From contig NZ_KB893938.1 of assembly GCF_000374285.1 (NCBI RefSeq), forward strand, positions 53,871 through 117,870: a DNA stretch of 64,000 nucleotides, written 5' to 3'. The notes beneath the pieces were generated by a model. It was given only the letters and a program-made list of their open reading frames with translations. It made no database searches and had not been told where the DNA came from. Source of the stretch: Actinobacillus capsulatus DSM 19761. Its GTDB lineage: Bacteria > Pseudomonadota > Gammaproteobacteria > Enterobacterales > Pasteurellaceae. The position numbers and the translations under genes are program-made. Positions within the stretch are counted from its first letter, which is position 1. Each line of letters starts with the position of its first letter. Shown here in pieces: positions 9,430-19,915 of the stretch.

Positions 9430-9948
9430 TTATGGTGATGCTTTTCTACGTGCTGCCATAATTTTGCCCATTTTTTCCAGTTCCAATTGTGCTAAGTGAG
9501 AACGCCCTAATTCAAAAAGCGGCTCTTCAATCGCAATGTGAACCTCATATTCTGCAATAAAACGTGCAATAAGTTCCGGATCAATTTCGTTTCGCTCACC
9601 TGCGACTAACGCTTCTAATTGTACAGAAAGTAATGCCCAATTATGATGTAATAACTCGTGTTGACTTTCCAGCTCATCAACTTCTGCTTGTGCTTGCGGT
9701 TGAACTTGAAGCAATGCTGGGAAAAAATCACACTCTTCATCTTCATGGTGCAACGGAGCGGAAAGATTGAAATAGTTGAGAATCTGCTGTACATCATTTT
9801 TAACTGCTTGGTTAACCCCATTTTTTGCCAAATATTCCGGCAAAATGTGTAACTGTTTGCAAAAACGCTTTACCTTGCTATGACAAGCGTATAACATCTC
9901 AATTGGTTCAGACCAACTCGCAAATTGCTGTGGTTCAAGCTGTTGCAT
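9430..9948 (-). CDS. Hemerythrin HHE-domain protein
   Basis: A 172-residue helical protein with the spaced histidines and acids of a di-iron hemerythrin fold: His-containing YACHSKVKRF near residue 25, HHEDEECDFFPAL near 77, HELLHHNWALL near 100, and HIAIEEPLF near 142. Such proteins bind O2 or NO or act in iron-sulfur repair. The adjacent sulfur-carrier gene is compatible with a redox or iron-sulfur role, but that link is inference. Confidence 0.78.
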   Translation of the reverse strand: MQQLEPQQFASWSEPIEMLYACHSKVKRFCKQLHILPEYLAKNGVNQAVKNDVQQILNYFNLSAPLHHEDEECDFFPALLQVQPQAQAEVDELESQHELLHHNWALLSVQLEALVAGERNEIDPELIARFIAEYEVHIAIEEPLFELGRSHLAQLELEKMGKIMAARRKASP

Positions 9949-10018
9949 AATTACCTCTATGCAATAAATAAGTGAGAAAAAGGTACAAGTCTAAACTTGT
10001 GCCATAACCAATGTAAAA

Positions 10019-11176
<1,158 letters not shown>

Positions 11177-11238
11177 TTATAGATAAACAGTCTATAAACA
11201 CACTAACAAGCGGTCATATTCCGCTTATTATCTGCAAA

Positions 11239-11373
11239 CTAAAAGCGGATTCCTGTCCCTAAACTGAAACCCGCACCCACACCATTTGAACCACCACCAA
11301 CACTCGCACTACCACCGACAGCACAACTAGCTAAAGCAAAAGCACAGAGGCAAATGATAATTTTTTTAATCAT
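11239..11373 (-). CDS. Very small glycine-rich lipoprotein, 44 residues
   Basis: A short open frame encodes MIKKIIICLCAFALASC followed by AVGGSASVGGGSNGVGAG and a short tail. It has a charged N-terminus, a hydrophobic stretch and a lipobox LASC with Cys17, so the mature peptide would be a 28-residue acylated glycine/serine-rich tail. An AAGGAA Shine-Dalgarno lies seven bases before the ATG. It resembles the small glycine-rich lipoproteins common in Pasteurellaceae; its function is unknown. It lies in the gap between tgt and the divergent DUF1439 gene. Confidence 0.7.
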   Translation of the reverse strand: MIKKIIICLCAFALASCAVGGSASVGGGSNGVGAGFSLGTGIRF

Positions 11374-11489
11374 TTTGTTTCCTTCATTGAACGGAATTGT
11401 TATAGTCCGATCCAAACTAAAAGAGCGTTATTCTACTCTTTTTTGCTTAACAAAACTAGAATAAGCTATCTTGGACAGAAGGAAGTATA

Positions 11490-12062
11490 ATGAAAAAAGC
11501 GTTTAAACTTTTACTCACCGGTACATTATTACTGCTATCGCTTATCAGTAATGTACATGCATTCAGTATCAACGAACAAGAAATTAACCAATATCTCGAA
11601 ACGCGTTTAGCGGAAAAAATTCCGTTAAAGGATAGAGTCGGAATTACGGGGCTCTTTCAATTAGACTATCGCCTTTACAACCTTACCACCCAAATCGGAC
11701 AAACGGATGAGAAAAAAGTCGCAGTTTCCGGCATCATTGACGGCATCTTGCAAGCTAAAGGCAAAAAATATGATGCTAAACTCTATCTGAATATGGACAC
11801 CACACCTTTCTACGATGCAGAAAAAGGTGCTTTATATTTAAAGGATATTCGTTTACTGAGCTACTCTGCTACACCTGAAAAATATCAAGATGACCTACAA
11901 ATTTTTCTGCCGATGCTAATGGACGGACTAGCAAATATTCTGAATAACACACCGGTTTATACCTTAGATGAAAGCAAAGCCAAAGAAGCGTTAGTGAAAA
12001 AATTTGGTAAAGCGATTGTGGTCGAAAAAGGCGCATTAAAACTAGAAACTTCCGTGTTTTAA
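11490..12062 (+). CDS. DUF1439 family periplasmic/envelope protein (YceB-like)
   Basis: A 190-residue protein with a signal peptide (MKKAFKLLLTGTLLLLSLISNVHAF) and the DUF1439 body (INEQEINQYLETRLAEKIPLKD...). E. coli YceB, of the same family, is a lipoprotein; here I see no lipobox cysteine, so the protein is probably soluble periplasmic. The family folds as a lipid-binding-like beta structure and its role is unknown. A GAAGGAAG Shine-Dalgarno precedes the ATG. Confidence 0.8.
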   Translation: MKKAFKLLLTGTLLLLSLISNVHAFSINEQEINQYLETRLAEKIPLKDRVGITGLFQLDYRLYNLTTQIGQTDEKKVAVSGIIDGILQAKGKKYDAKLYLNMDTTPFYDAEKGALYLKDIRLLSYSATPEKYQDDLQIFLPMLMDGLANILNNTPVYTLDESKAKEALVKKFGKAIVVEKGALKLETSVF

Positions 12063-12169
12063 GAAATTTTGTGATCTAGTGCTAATTTTTGAAAATTGCA
12101 CGTTGCTCCAATAACATTTTTGACTAAAATTTACGGTGTATTATTAACGCCATAGGACAGGAGATTATT

Positions 12170-12376
12170 ATGGAAATTGGCATCGTGAAATGGTTCAACA
12201 ATACAAAAGGTTTTGGTTTTATTACTTGTGAATCTTTTGAAGGTGATATTTTTGTCCATTTTTCAGAAATTCAGAGTGAAGGATATCGTTCACTCAAAGT
12301 TGGACAAAAAGTACAATTTGAACTCATTAAAGGTGAACGTGGTGCATCAGCGTCCAAAATTACAGTTGTAGAATAA
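12170..12376 (+). CDS. cspD: Cold-shock domain protein CspD-like
   Basis: A 68-residue protein covering one cold-shock domain, with RNP1-type KGFGFITCE and RNP2-type DIFVHFSEI motifs. It binds single-stranded nucleic acid. E. coli CspD inhibits replication in stationary phase; the CspD label rests on the short C-terminus and divergence from CspA. It has a CAGGAG Shine-Dalgarno and its own terminator, so it is probably monocistronic. Confidence 0.85.
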   Translation: MEIGIVKWFNNTKGFGFITCESFEGDIFVHFSEIQSEGYRSLKVGQKVQFELIKGERGASASKITVVE

Positions 12377-12403
12377 CGCAATAACAAAGGTTTTATTACA
12401 ATT

Positions 12404-12435
12404 CTCGTGAATTTTCAACCACGAGGATTTTTTAT
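12404..12435 (+). terminator. Rho-independent terminator of cspD
   Basis: CTCGTG and CACGAG form a stem around a ten-base loop, followed by GATTTTTTATTTT, 28 bases after the stop codon. Confidence 0.8.
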
Positions 12436-13323
12436 TTTATAGCTAGAAATCACCTTTTATTAATATTAACGTGACGTGGCTTTTAAAAACTAACAATCTT
12501 CCACAACGGCAACATGCTGAAAATACGCTTTATTTTATATCTCATCTGCCAAACGCACAGGCTAAATCAGCGACGAAAATATCGCTTAAATTACCGTTTT
12601 AAGCATACATAATTTTGTTCGATCCACAGCATAAAGTGCTGGCGGATCGAAAAATGCCCAGTTCACATCACGTCTATCCATTAGCTGGTTGCTATATCTA
12701 CACGCAGTCGTTTTTTCACTGAAATTATCCTTGAAATAATTGCAGAAATTTGGGAGAAAATGACCGCTTGTGAACTCAAGGAAGCATTTATACCGCTCTC
12801 TAACGCATAATCCGAACTAGTTACAAATATAGCATCATCGGAAGCAAAAGCAACTACTGCCACCACTTCTTCCAATATACCAAATCTTCCCATCGATACC
12901 ATGGTTTTCTAGCTTTGTGAGCAGCTAGTTCTTCTGGAATTTGCTCGGCTTTATTATAAATCAAACCGACCACAATGCTAAAAAGAAGCGAGTTTCCTTG
13001 CACAAAATTAAGATAACAAGCTTCAGCATCAAAGGACTGTTATAACACAAAACTCAGGTAAACGTTGTAAAAGCCTGTTTCCTCAAATAAACAGAAATAA
13101 CAGTCAAGGAAGGGGAAACGTCTGTACTACTAAGCTTTCACAAAATTCAATGAGATCTTGCTCGCTAATCTAATATTCGGGCATTTTTTATATCAGCTAA
13201 AAAAAGCTGAAGTGCTGAGCTCATAATATTTTCTAGTGTGCTCGATAAGAATTTTATTTCTCACAGTAGCAAAAAATCTTGTAAATTCAACCGCTTTTTT
13301 ATTTTGAACAGCTTTATGCTAGA
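12436..13323. other. Gene-free decayed stretch between cspD and can
   Basis: About 900 bases with no intact gene. Frames on both strands are cut by frequent stops. Only the minus-strand dehydrogenase remnant (listed separately) is recognisable. A minus-strand stretch near 12,950-13,180 translates with short protein-like runs broken by stops and frame changes but matches nothing I can name. One uptake-sequence core (GACCGCTTGT) lies at 12,762-12,771. Confidence 0.6.
12765..12951 (-). pseudogene. Remnant of a short-chain dehydrogenase/reductase gene, C-terminal part
   Basis: Read on the minus strand, one frame gives EQIPEELAAHKARKP. After a frame change near 12,900 comes MGRFGILEEVVAVVAF, then a variant of the SDR C-terminal motif (DDAIFVTSSDYALESGINA). 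Intact SDR enzymes show GRxGxPEEVAxxVxFLASDxAxFVTG...DGG at this point. Here the frame is broken, conserved residues are replaced and no N-terminal Rossmann segment (TGxxxGIG) is found nearby. It is a dead fragment; the substrate of the lost enzyme cannot be guessed. Confidence 0.72.
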
Positions 13324-13359
13324 ATGTCTAACAATTTGATAACAATATTAAGGAACATG

Positions 13360-14076
13360 ATGAAACAAATCGAACAACTGTTTGCCAACAATCATGCTTG
13401 GGCAACTAAGATGAAAGATGAGCAATCAGATTACTTTAAACAGCTTGCCGAACATCAAAAACCGACCTATCTTTGGATAGGATGTTCAGACAGCCGTGTT
13501 CCCGCTGAAAAATTAACCGGCTTAGGCCCAGGGGAACTCTTCGTTCACCGTAATGTAGCAAACTTAGTTATTCATACCGATCTAAATTGCCTTTCTGTCG
13601 TACAGTATGCTGTCGATGTATTAGATATCAAGCATATCATCATTTGCGGGCATACCAATTGCGGCGGTATTAAAGCGGCGATGGGAACGGTTGAAGATTA
13701 TGGTTTAATTAGCAACTGGCTCTTGCACATTCGTGATCTCTGGTTCAAACACAGCTATTTGCTCGGTAATCTTCCTTCTGAACAACGCGCCAATATGCTG
13801 ACCCGTTTAAATGTTGCCGAACAAGTTTACAATTTAGGACGCAGCTCAATTGTTACAGCGGCGTGGAGTCGAGGTAAGAAACTGTCGATTCACGGCTGGG
13901 TATATGATGTCAACGATGGTTTCTTAAATGATCAAGGCGTGATGGCAACGAGTACAGAAACTCTTGAAATTACCTACCGCAATGCGATTGCCAAACTTAC
14001 CACCGAGGTGGAAGAAATGATTGCAAATGAACAACCTGAACAAGCGGCTCAACTCGAAAACGCTTACTTTGATTAA
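13360..14076 (+). CDS. can: Beta-carbonic anhydrase
   Basis: The 238-residue protein is close to E. coli Can throughout. Zinc ligands are in [11 protein letters not shown] and in CGHTNCGG, and [26 protein letters not shown] is conserved. It interconverts CO2 and bicarbonate and is needed for growth in air. I use the second of two adjacent ATGs (13360), since it has the better spacing from AAGGA. The upstream open frame adds 12 unconserved residues. Confidence 0.95.
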   Translation: MKQIEQLFANNHAWATKMKDEQSDYFKQLAEHQKPTYLWIGCSDSRVPAEKLTGLGPGELFVHRNVANLVIHTDLNCLSVVQYAVDVLDIKHIIICGHTNCGGIKAAMGTVEDYGLISNWLLHIRDLWFKHSYLLGNLPSEQRANMLTRLNVAEQVYNLGRSSIVTAAWSRGKKLSIHGWVYDVNDGFLNDQGVMATSTETLEITYRNAIAKLTTEVEEMIANEQPEQAAQLENAYFD

Positions 14077-14085
14077 AATGTTTGA

Positions 14086-14117
14086 AATAGTGTGGCATAT
14101 TCACACTATTTTTCTTT
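14086..14117 (+). terminator. Rho-independent terminator of can
   Basis: AATAGTGTG and CACACTATT form a perfect nine-base stem followed by a T-rich tail, ten bases after the stop codon. Confidence 0.85.
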
Positions 14118-14387
14118 CCTACCTATTCTGAGTATTTTTACTTATCTTCACAAAAAAGATTTAATTCTCCTCATTTTATAAAATTTGGTTAAAAATATCT
14201 TTTTTTAGAAAAAATCGCCTTTTTATTTTATAAAATCCTAAATATTTTAAATATATAGCATATTAAACCAATCAACCACCTTTTAGAACACTTTCTCACC
14301 TCTAGACAAACATTTTATTTTTTAGCAAAATCCATTTACATATAGAGCAAACACAATATTTCACTTAAAAAATCGTTGGAGGATTCA
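14118..14387 (+). promoter_or_regulatory. Long AT-rich leader upstream of ilvI
   Basis: This 270-base stretch is extremely AT-rich with repeated A- and T-tracts (for example around 14,180-14,250). It contains no gene and no branched-chain leader peptide I can find. In E. coli, ilvIH is activated by Lrp binding to a long AT-rich upstream region; the composition here is compatible with that, but no Lrp site is demonstrated. A GGAGG Shine-Dalgarno ends the stretch. Confidence 0.45.
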
Positions 14388-16112
14388 ATGAAAAAACTTT
14401 CCGGAGCAGAAATGGTTGTTCAATCCTTGAAAGACGAAGGCGTAGAATACGTTTTCGGCTATCCGGGTGGCTCGGTATTAGATATTTATGATGCCATTCA
14501 TACGCTTGATAATATCAATCACGTTCTCGTACGCCATGAGCAAGCTGCGGTACACATGGCTGATGGCTATGCCCGTTCAACCGGTAAAGTCGGTTGTGTG
14601 TTAGTAACATCCGGCCCCGGAGCAACCAATGCGATTACCGGCATTGCCACCGCTTACGCAGACTCTGTACCGCTTGTGATCTTAACCGGTCAGGTACCTT
14701 CCGGTTTAATCGGTAGTGATGCATTCCAAGAATGCGATATGCTAGGCATTTCACGCCCTGTGGTGAAACATAGCTTTATGATCAAGAATCCGGAAGATAT
14801 TCCGTCGACCATCAAAAAAGCCTTTTATATTGCGTCAACCGGCCGCCCTGGCCCGGTATTAATTGATATTCCAAAAGATATGGTTAATCCGGCAAATAAA
14901 TTTACCTATGAATATCCGAAAGAGGTTTCATTACGTTCATATAACCCGACCGTACAAGGTCATAAAGGGCAAATTAAAAAGGCATTAAAAGCCCTATTAG
15001 TGGCTAAAAAACCGGTGTTATATATCGGGGGTGGAGTTATTTCTGCAGAATGTGCAACACAACTGACCGATTTTGCAACGAAATTAAACTTGCCGGTTAC
15101 CAGTTCATTAATGGGATTAGGCGCTTTCCCAGCTTCGAATAAACAATTCTTAGGAATGTTGGGTATGCACGGTACTTATGAAGCGAATAACGCAATGCAC
15201 GAAAGTGATTTAATTCTCGGGATCGGTGTACGTTTTGATGACCGTACCACGAATAATCTGGCGAAATATTGCCCGAATGCAAAAGTCATTCACGTTGATA
15301 TCGATCCGGCTTCTATTTCAAAAACCGTACCGGCTTATATTCCGATCGTAGGTAGTGCGAAAAATATATTAGAAGAATTCCTCAGCTTGTTGGAAGAAGA
15401 AAATCTTGCAAAAAATCAAGCGGATTTGACCGCTTGGTGGCAACAAATCAATGAATGGAAAGCACGCCAATGCCTCAGTTTTGAAGAAAGCAAAGATGTA
15501 ATCAAGCCGCAGCAAGTGATCCGATTAATTCATCAAATCACCAAAGGTGATGCCTATGTTGCTTCGGATGTCGGTCAACACCAAATGTTCGCAGCTCTTC
15601 ACTACCCGTTTGAGCAACCTCGCCGTTGGATTAATTCAGGCGGTGCCGGCACAATGGGATTCGGTTTACCAGCTGCAATCGGTGTAAAATTTGCCCATCC
15701 GGAAGCCACCGTGGTATGTGTCACCGGTGACGGTTCAATCCAAATGAATATCCAAGAACTCTCAACCGCAAAACAATATGGCACACCGGTTGTGATTGTG
15801 AGTTTAAATAACCGCTTCTTAGGTATGGTAAAACAGTGGCAAGACTTGATTTATTCAGGTCGACATTCACAAGTTTATATGAATTCATTACCTGATTTCG
15901 CAAAATTAGCTGAAGCTTACGGTCATATCGGTATTACGATTGATCACCCGAGTGAATTAGAAGAAAAACTCACTCAAGCCTTTGCAATTAAAGACAAATT
16001 AGTGTTTGTTGATGTAAAAGTAGATGAAACCGAACACGTTTACCCAATGCAAATTCGTGGCGGTGCAATGAATGAGATGATTTTAAGCAAAACGGAGCGA
16101 ACAGATGCGTAG
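14388..16112 (+). CDS. ilvI: Acetolactate synthase large (catalytic) subunit
   Basis: The 574-residue thiamine-diphosphate enzyme has the N-terminal [14 protein letters not shown] and catalytic [14 protein letters not shown] (Glu). The mid FAD-binding region is present, as is the C-terminal cofactor motif [12 protein letters not shown]...NN. It condenses two pyruvates, or pyruvate with 2-oxobutyrate, in branched-chain amino acid synthesis. The start at 14388 has GGAGG seven bases upstream. It overlaps ilvH by eight bases, the standard ilvIH operon. Confidence 0.95.
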   Translation: MKKLSGAEMVVQSLKDEGVEYVFGYPGGSVLDIYDAIHTLDNINHVLVRHEQAAVHMADGYARSTGKVGCVLVTSGPGATNAITGIATAYADSVPLVILTGQVPSGLIGSDAFQECDMLGISRPVVKHSFMIKNPEDIPSTIKKAFYIASTGRPGPVLIDIPKDMVNPANKFTYEYPKEVSLRSYNPTVQGHKGQIKKALKALLVAKKPVLYIGGGVISAECATQLTDFATKLNLPVTSSLMGLGAFPASNKQFLGMLGMHGTYEANNAMHESDLILGIGVRFDDRTTNNLAKYCPNAKVIHVDIDPASISKTVPAYIPIVGSAKNILEEFLSLLEEENLAKNQADLTAWWQQINEWKARQCLSFEESKDVIKPQQVIRLIHQITKGDAYVASDVGQHQMFAALHYPFEQPRRWINSGGAGTMGFGLPAAIGVKFAHPEATVVCVTGDGSIQMNIQELSTAKQYGTPVVIVSLNNRFLGMVKQWQDLIYSGRHSQVYMNSLPDFAKLAEAYGHIGITIDHPSELEEKLTQAFAIKDKLVFVDVKVDETEHVYPMQIRGGAMNEMILSKTERTDA

Positions 16113-16596
16113 AACATTATCAGTATTACTCGAAAACGAATCAGGTGCATTATCCCGTGTGGTAGGTCTTTTTTCTCAACGTGGGTTTAATATCGAAAGT
16201 TTAACCGTTGCACCGACTGATGACGAAACACTTTCTCGTATGACGATTGTGGCTCAAGGAGATGAAAACGTGCTTGAGCAAATCGAAAAACAATTACATA
16301 AACTGATTGATGTGTTCAAAGTATCAAATTTAAGTCCTACCGAGCACATTGAACGTGAAGTGTTATTGTTGAAAGTGAGAGCGACAGGTTCAGCTCGTGA
16401 CGAATTAAAGCGTATGGCAGATATTTTCCGGGGACAAATCGTGGATATTACGCCGAAGCTCTATACCATTCAATTATCTGGTACCAGTGAAAAACTGAAT
16501 GCCTTTATTGAAGCGGTAAAACAAGAAACGACCGTAGTTGAGATTGTACGCTCAGGCGTTATTAGTCTTTCTCGTGGCGATAAGAACTGTTTATAA
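16105..16596 (+). CDS. ilvH: Acetolactate synthase small (regulatory) subunit
   Basis: A 163-residue protein with an N-terminal ACT domain ([23 protein letters not shown], the valine-binding region) and the C-terminal activation domain. This is the normal IlvH length. It binds the large subunit, raises its activity and confers valine feedback inhibition. It starts within the ilvI 3' end. Confidence 0.96.
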   Translation: MRRTLSVLLENESGALSRVVGLFSQRGFNIESLTVAPTDDETLSRMTIVAQGDENVLEQIEKQLHKLIDVFKVSNLSPTEHIEREVLLLKVRATGSARDELKRMADIFRGQIVDITPKLYTIQLSGTSEKLNAFIEAVKQETTVVEIVRSGVISLSRGDKNCL

Positions 16597-16683
16597 CTTT
16601 TTACAAGGCGAACAAGAGTTCGCCTTTTCTTTTGCTTACAATACAAGCGGTCAAATTTAGCCAATGTTTTGCAAAATTTAACA

Positions 16684-16811
16684 TAAAAAAATAGCTAGCC
16701 CTTACGGACTAGCCATTTTGACCTAACGAATTTACTTTTACCCTAATTGCTTTATAACTTCAGATGACGATAAAGTTATTTAGCAGTGTTACATTACCCT
16801 AAAATGTAACA
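16684..16811 (-). ncRNA. Candidate Fur-controlled small RNA downstream of pmbA
   Basis: On the minus strand a near-consensus sigma-70 promoter (16,818-16,846) would start a transcript near 16,811. It would end at a strong terminator at 16,684-16,714, whose stem GCTAGTCC/GGGCTAGC carries a GTAA loop and is followed by a T-run. The RNA of about 128 bases would hold a perfect nine-base hairpin (TGTTACATT/AATGTAACA) and a second weak stem. No open frame with a Shine-Dalgarno lies inside. A Fur-like box overlaps the promoter, which suggests a RyhB/HrrF-type iron-responsive RNA; that family assignment is inference. Confidence 0.65.
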
Positions 16812-16817
16812 GAGTCT

Positions 16818-16863
16818 ATTTTAAGTAACAGCCTTGTTAATGTCAATAAGAATTATTCTCAAA
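16818..16863 (-). promoter_or_regulatory. Sigma-70 promoter overlapped by a Fur-like box
   Basis: Minus strand: TTGACA (16,841-16,846) and TAAAAT (16,818-16,823) with a 17-base spacer. Immediately upstream and overlapping the -35 element is TGAGAATAATTCTTATT (within 16,845-16,863), resembling a Fur box. It points away from pmbA, towards the candidate small RNA. Confidence 0.7.
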
Positions 16864-16874
16864 CGGTGTAAATT

Positions 16875-18224
16875 TTATTCACCGGAAATCTTCATCTTAT
16901 CTAATAAAATTGAGCCCGTTTGAATATTTGAGCGATGCTCAATATCATCAGCAACTGCGACTAAGTTTTTATACATTTCTTGTAACTGACCGGCAATGGT
17001 AATTTCTGCCACTGGATAATGAATCTCGCCGTTTTCCACCCAAAAACCAGCAGCACCACGTGAATACTCGCCGGTTACCGCATTAATTGCTGAGCCCAAA
17101 AATTCAGTCACCAATAAACCGGTTCCCATCTCTTTTAGAAGTGTGTCCAAACCGCCTATTCGGTTTGGTTTGACTAACCAGTTATGAATACCGCCTGCAT
17201 GTCCGGTCGTTTTTAAGCCCATCTTACGTGCCGAATAGCTGGTCATCAGATAAGTTTGCAATACGCCATCAGTAATAATTTCTCTATCTTGCGTAATAAC
17301 CCCTTCACTGTCAAAAGCGGATGAAGCTAACTGACGTAATAAATGAGGACGTTCAGAGATTGCAAACCAACTTGGTAAAATTTGTGTACCTAACTTATCT
17401 AATAAGAAACTTGATTTACGATATAAAGCGCCACCACTAATTGCACCGGCTAAGTGCCCGATTAAACCGGTTGCTACATCATTGTAGAAAATCACGGGTA
17501 CTTCACAAGTTTTGATCTTTTGCGGATTCAAACGATCAACCGCTTTAAACGCCGCCTGACGACCGACCCATTCCGGTGATTGCAATTTGTCAAATTCGCG
17601 TGAAATCGTGTATTCATAATCACGTTCCAATTGATCTTCATAGGCAGAAATCACACTACAAGAAAGCGAATAGCGACTTGAAAGATAGCTTTGCAACATA
17701 CCGTGCGTGTTACCATACACGCGTACACCACTATGTGAATTAAAGGTTGCTCCTTCACTATTCACAATTTTCTCATCTGCATTTAAAGCATGGTGTTCCG
17801 CTTCTAAGGCCAATTCAACCGCTTGTTCTACCGAAATATCCGCTTGGTGATAAAGTTCTAAATCTGGCGCATCAAATGCCATCATCTCTTCATCAGCTAA
17901 ACCGGCGCACTCATCTTCCGAAGTATATTTTGCGATCGCTAATGCAGATTCGACCGCGCGTTGAATCGATTGCGATTGTAAATCCGAAGTTGACGCATTG
18001 CCCTTACGCTTTCCGACATATACCGAAATGCCGAGCGAACCGTCATTATTAAATTCGATATTCTCTGTTTGTTCTAAACGGGTTGAAACCGAAAGTCCGG
18101 CAACTTTTGTTACCCCGACTTCCGCTTCTGCTCCTGATTTTTTTGCAAAATTAAGGGCAAATTCAACCGCTTGACGAAGTTCTTGCTCTTGTTTTTGGAG
18201 ATCTTGTTTTGTTGTTAATGACAT
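16875..18224 (-). CDS. pmbA: TldE/PmbA metalloprotease subunit
   Basis: The 449-residue protein matches PmbA (TldE) in length and in landmarks: FALNFAKKSGAEAEVGVTK near the N-terminus, GISVYVGKRKGNASTSDL, DREIITDGVLQTYL, and the C-terminal GAAGFWVENGEIHYPVAEITIAG. With TldD it forms a protease that processes small peptides and unfolded proteins (E. coli: microcin B17 maturation and CcdA turnover). It is divergent from darP with about 100 bases between. Confidence 0.95.
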   Translation of the reverse strand: MSLTTKQDLQKQEQELRQAVEFALNFAKKSGAEAEVGVTKVAGLSVSTRLEQTENIEFNNDGSLGISVYVGKRKGNASTSDLQSQSIQRAVESALAIAKYTSEDECAGLADEEMMAFDAPDLELYHQADISVEQAVELALEAEHHALNADEKIVNSEGATFNSHSGVRVYGNTHGMLQSYLSSRYSLSCSVISAYEDQLERDYEYTISREFDKLQSPEWVGRQAAFKAVDRLNPQKIKTCEVPVIFYNDVATGLIGHLAGAISGGALYRKSSFLLDKLGTQILPSWFAISERPHLLRQLASSAFDSEGVITQDREIITDGVLQTYLMTSYSARKMGLKTTGHAGGIHNWLVKPNRIGGLDTLLKEMGTGLLVTEFLGSAINAVTGEYSRGAAGFWVENGEIHYPVAEITIAGQLQEMYKNLVAVADDIEHRSNIQTGSILLDKMKISGE

Positions 18225-18330
18225 GATTTGTTAACTTAAAATTGATAATTAAAAATGGCTAAGGACGATGCGTATATTCTACCTTAAATTTCTGTTAGAA
18301 TACGGTATTTTTACGATTGAAGGAATAACA

Positions 18331-18861
18331 ATGGCTAAAAAACGTAGCAAAAATACAATTGATTGGACGGATGAGGAAGAAGAAATCATCTGGGTGAGTA
18401 AAAGCGAAATTAAACGAGATTCAGAACATCTAAAAAAACTCGGGGCGGAATTAATTGAATTAACCCCGCAAAACCTCGAAAAAATTCCACTTGACGAAGA
18501 TTTGAAAGACGCTATTCGTCAAGCGCAGAGCTTCAAACTGGAAGCTCGCCGCCGCCAAATTCAGTTTATCGGTAAATTATTGCGTAATCGTGATCCGGAG
18601 CCGATCCAAGAAGCGTTGGATAAAGTAAAAAATCGCCATAACCAACAGCAAGCGTTACTACACAAGCTGGAATTAGTGCGTGATCAACTAGTCAATATGG
18701 GCGATGCGTCTTTAAATCATTTACTGAACGAGTATCCGCAATTAGATCGCCAGCATTTACGCAACTTGATTCGTAGTGCGCAAAAAGAACGTGAGGCGAA
18801 TAAACCGGCTAAAAACTATCGTGAGATTTTCCAATATTTAAAAACTGAAATTGCAGAATAA
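18331..18861 (+). CDS. darP: Ribosome-associated protein DarP (YjgA)
   Basis: A 176-residue, highly charged helical protein of the YjgA family ([22 protein letters not shown]...[13 protein letters not shown]). In E. coli it promotes late assembly of the 50S subunit. The start at 18331 follows GAAGGAA; a longer upstream frame runs into the spacer. Gene order pmbA-yjgA divergent is conserved in gamma-proteobacteria. Confidence 0.92.
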   Translation: MAKKRSKNTIDWTDEEEEIIWVSKSEIKRDSEHLKKLGAELIELTPQNLEKIPLDEDLKDAIRQAQSFKLEARRRQIQFIGKLLRNRDPEPIQEALDKVKNRHNQQQALLHKLELVRDQLVNMGDASLNHLLNEYPQLDRQHLRNLIRSAQKEREANKPAKNYREIFQYLKTEIAE

Positions 18862-18907
18862 TTTGCAATTTTGACTGCTTATTTTTTTATTTAATCTGGG
18901 AGTGATT

Positions 18908-19279
18908 ATGGGATTTTTTCCTCAATTAGTATTAGCCCATGTAGGCTTTGCCTATATCAGTTTGCTCTTGTTACTGACACGTGGCGTACTGGCGTCAAAA
19001 ATGGTGGAGTGGCGCCAATATAAAATTTTACGTATTGCACCACACCTTATTGATACGCTATTACTTGTTTCGGGTATCATCCTGTTAGTGATTTTACTTT
19101 CGAACGGTATTTATGCTTTAAATGAAATGCAATGGCTTATCCCTAAAATTGCGTTTTTAGTGCTTTATATCGTGTTCAGTGCGAAGGCATTTAAAAAATC
19201 ACAACCGTTCTCGCTTAAGAACTTTATCTTAGCCGTGGTAAGCTTTATGTTAACCATGTTGGTAGCGACCTTACGCTAA
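18908..19279 (+). CDS. SirB2 family membrane protein
   Basis: A 123-residue protein with four predicted membrane segments and the SirB2-type pattern LVLAHVGFAYISLLLLLTRG...ILRIAPHLIDTLLLVSGIIL. The function is unknown. The name comes from an old Salmonella locus label and does not establish regulation of invasion. I use the ATG at 18908 after GGGAG rather than the GTG two codons earlier. Confidence 0.82.
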   Translation: MGFFPQLVLAHVGFAYISLLLLLTRGVLASKMVEWRQYKILRIAPHLIDTLLLVSGIILLVILLSNGIYALNEMQWLIPKIAFLVLYIVFSAKAFKKSQPFSLKNFILAVVSFMLTMLVATLR

Positions 19280-19283
19280 TCTT

Positions 19284-19332
19284 ATAAGCGGTCAAAATTT
19301 GCAACTTTTTTGCAAAATTCGACCGCTTTTTT
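19284..19332. terminator. Uptake-sequence inverted pair after the SirB2-like gene
   Basis: ATAAGCGGTC and GACCGCTTTT flank matching AAATTTTGC-type arms; a T-run follows. It separates the SirB2-like gene from ubiX. Confidence 0.7.
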
Positions 19333-19340
19333 AGTTACTT

Positions 19341-19913
19341 ATGAAACAACGAATTATTATTGGTATTAGTGGTGCAAGCGGCTTTCAATACGGCTATAAA
19401 GCACTTGAATTACTTAAATCGCTTGATGTGGAAACCCATTTAGTACTCACTAAAGGGGCAGAAATGACTCGTTCATTAGAAACGAATATTGAGCGGGAAC
19501 AGCTGCTAGATTTAGCTTCACAAGTACACTCTATTCACAATGTCGGCGCAAGTATTGCCAGCGGTTCTTTTAAAACCCTCGGTATGTTGGTCGCCCCCTG
19601 CTCAATTCGTACACTTTCAGCGATTGCGCTCGGCTTTAGCGATAATCTTTTAACTCGAGCGGCAGATGTCGTATTAAAAGAACGCCGTAAATTGGTGCTA
19701 ATGGTACGAGAAACCCCATTTAACTTAGCTCATATTGATAATATGCGCCGAGTCACAGAAATGGGCGGCATCATTTTCCCGCCGGTACCCGCTTTCTATC
19801 AAAATCCAACTACAATAGATGAGCTGGTAACACACAGTGTTTCTAAAGCATTAGATCTATTTGATTTCAATTTACCAATGCCTCGCTGGGGCGAAACCAA
19901 CAATAAGGAGTAA
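19341..19913 (+). CDS. ubiX: Flavin prenyltransferase UbiX
   Basis: The 190-residue flavoprotein has [18 protein letters not shown] at the N-terminus, [22 protein letters not shown] in the middle and a late [15 protein letters not shown] motif. It makes prenylated FMN, the cofactor of UbiD decarboxylase in ubiquinone synthesis. It starts directly after the uptake-sequence hairpin and is followed two bases later by the DUF554 gene. Confidence 0.93.
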   Translation: MKQRIIIGISGASGFQYGYKALELLKSLDVETHLVLTKGAEMTRSLETNIEREQLLDLASQVHSIHNVGASIASGSFKTLGMLVAPCSIRTLSAIALGFSDNLLTRAADVVLKERRKLVLMVRETPFNLAHIDNMRRVTEMGGIIFPPVPAFYQNPTTIDELVTHSVSKALDLFDFNLPMPRWGETNNKE

Positions 19914-19915
19914 GA

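Noticed and set aside
12681..12902. A 73-codon open frame on the minus strand as an intact gene
   Set aside because: It is the C-terminal tail of a dehydrogenase with no start region, and its last 30 codons run through an uptake sequence; listed as a pseudogene instead.
14118..14387. Branched-chain attenuator leader peptide before ilvI
   Set aside because: No short frame rich in Leu/Val/Ile codons with a Shine-Dalgarno and no terminator/antiterminator pair.
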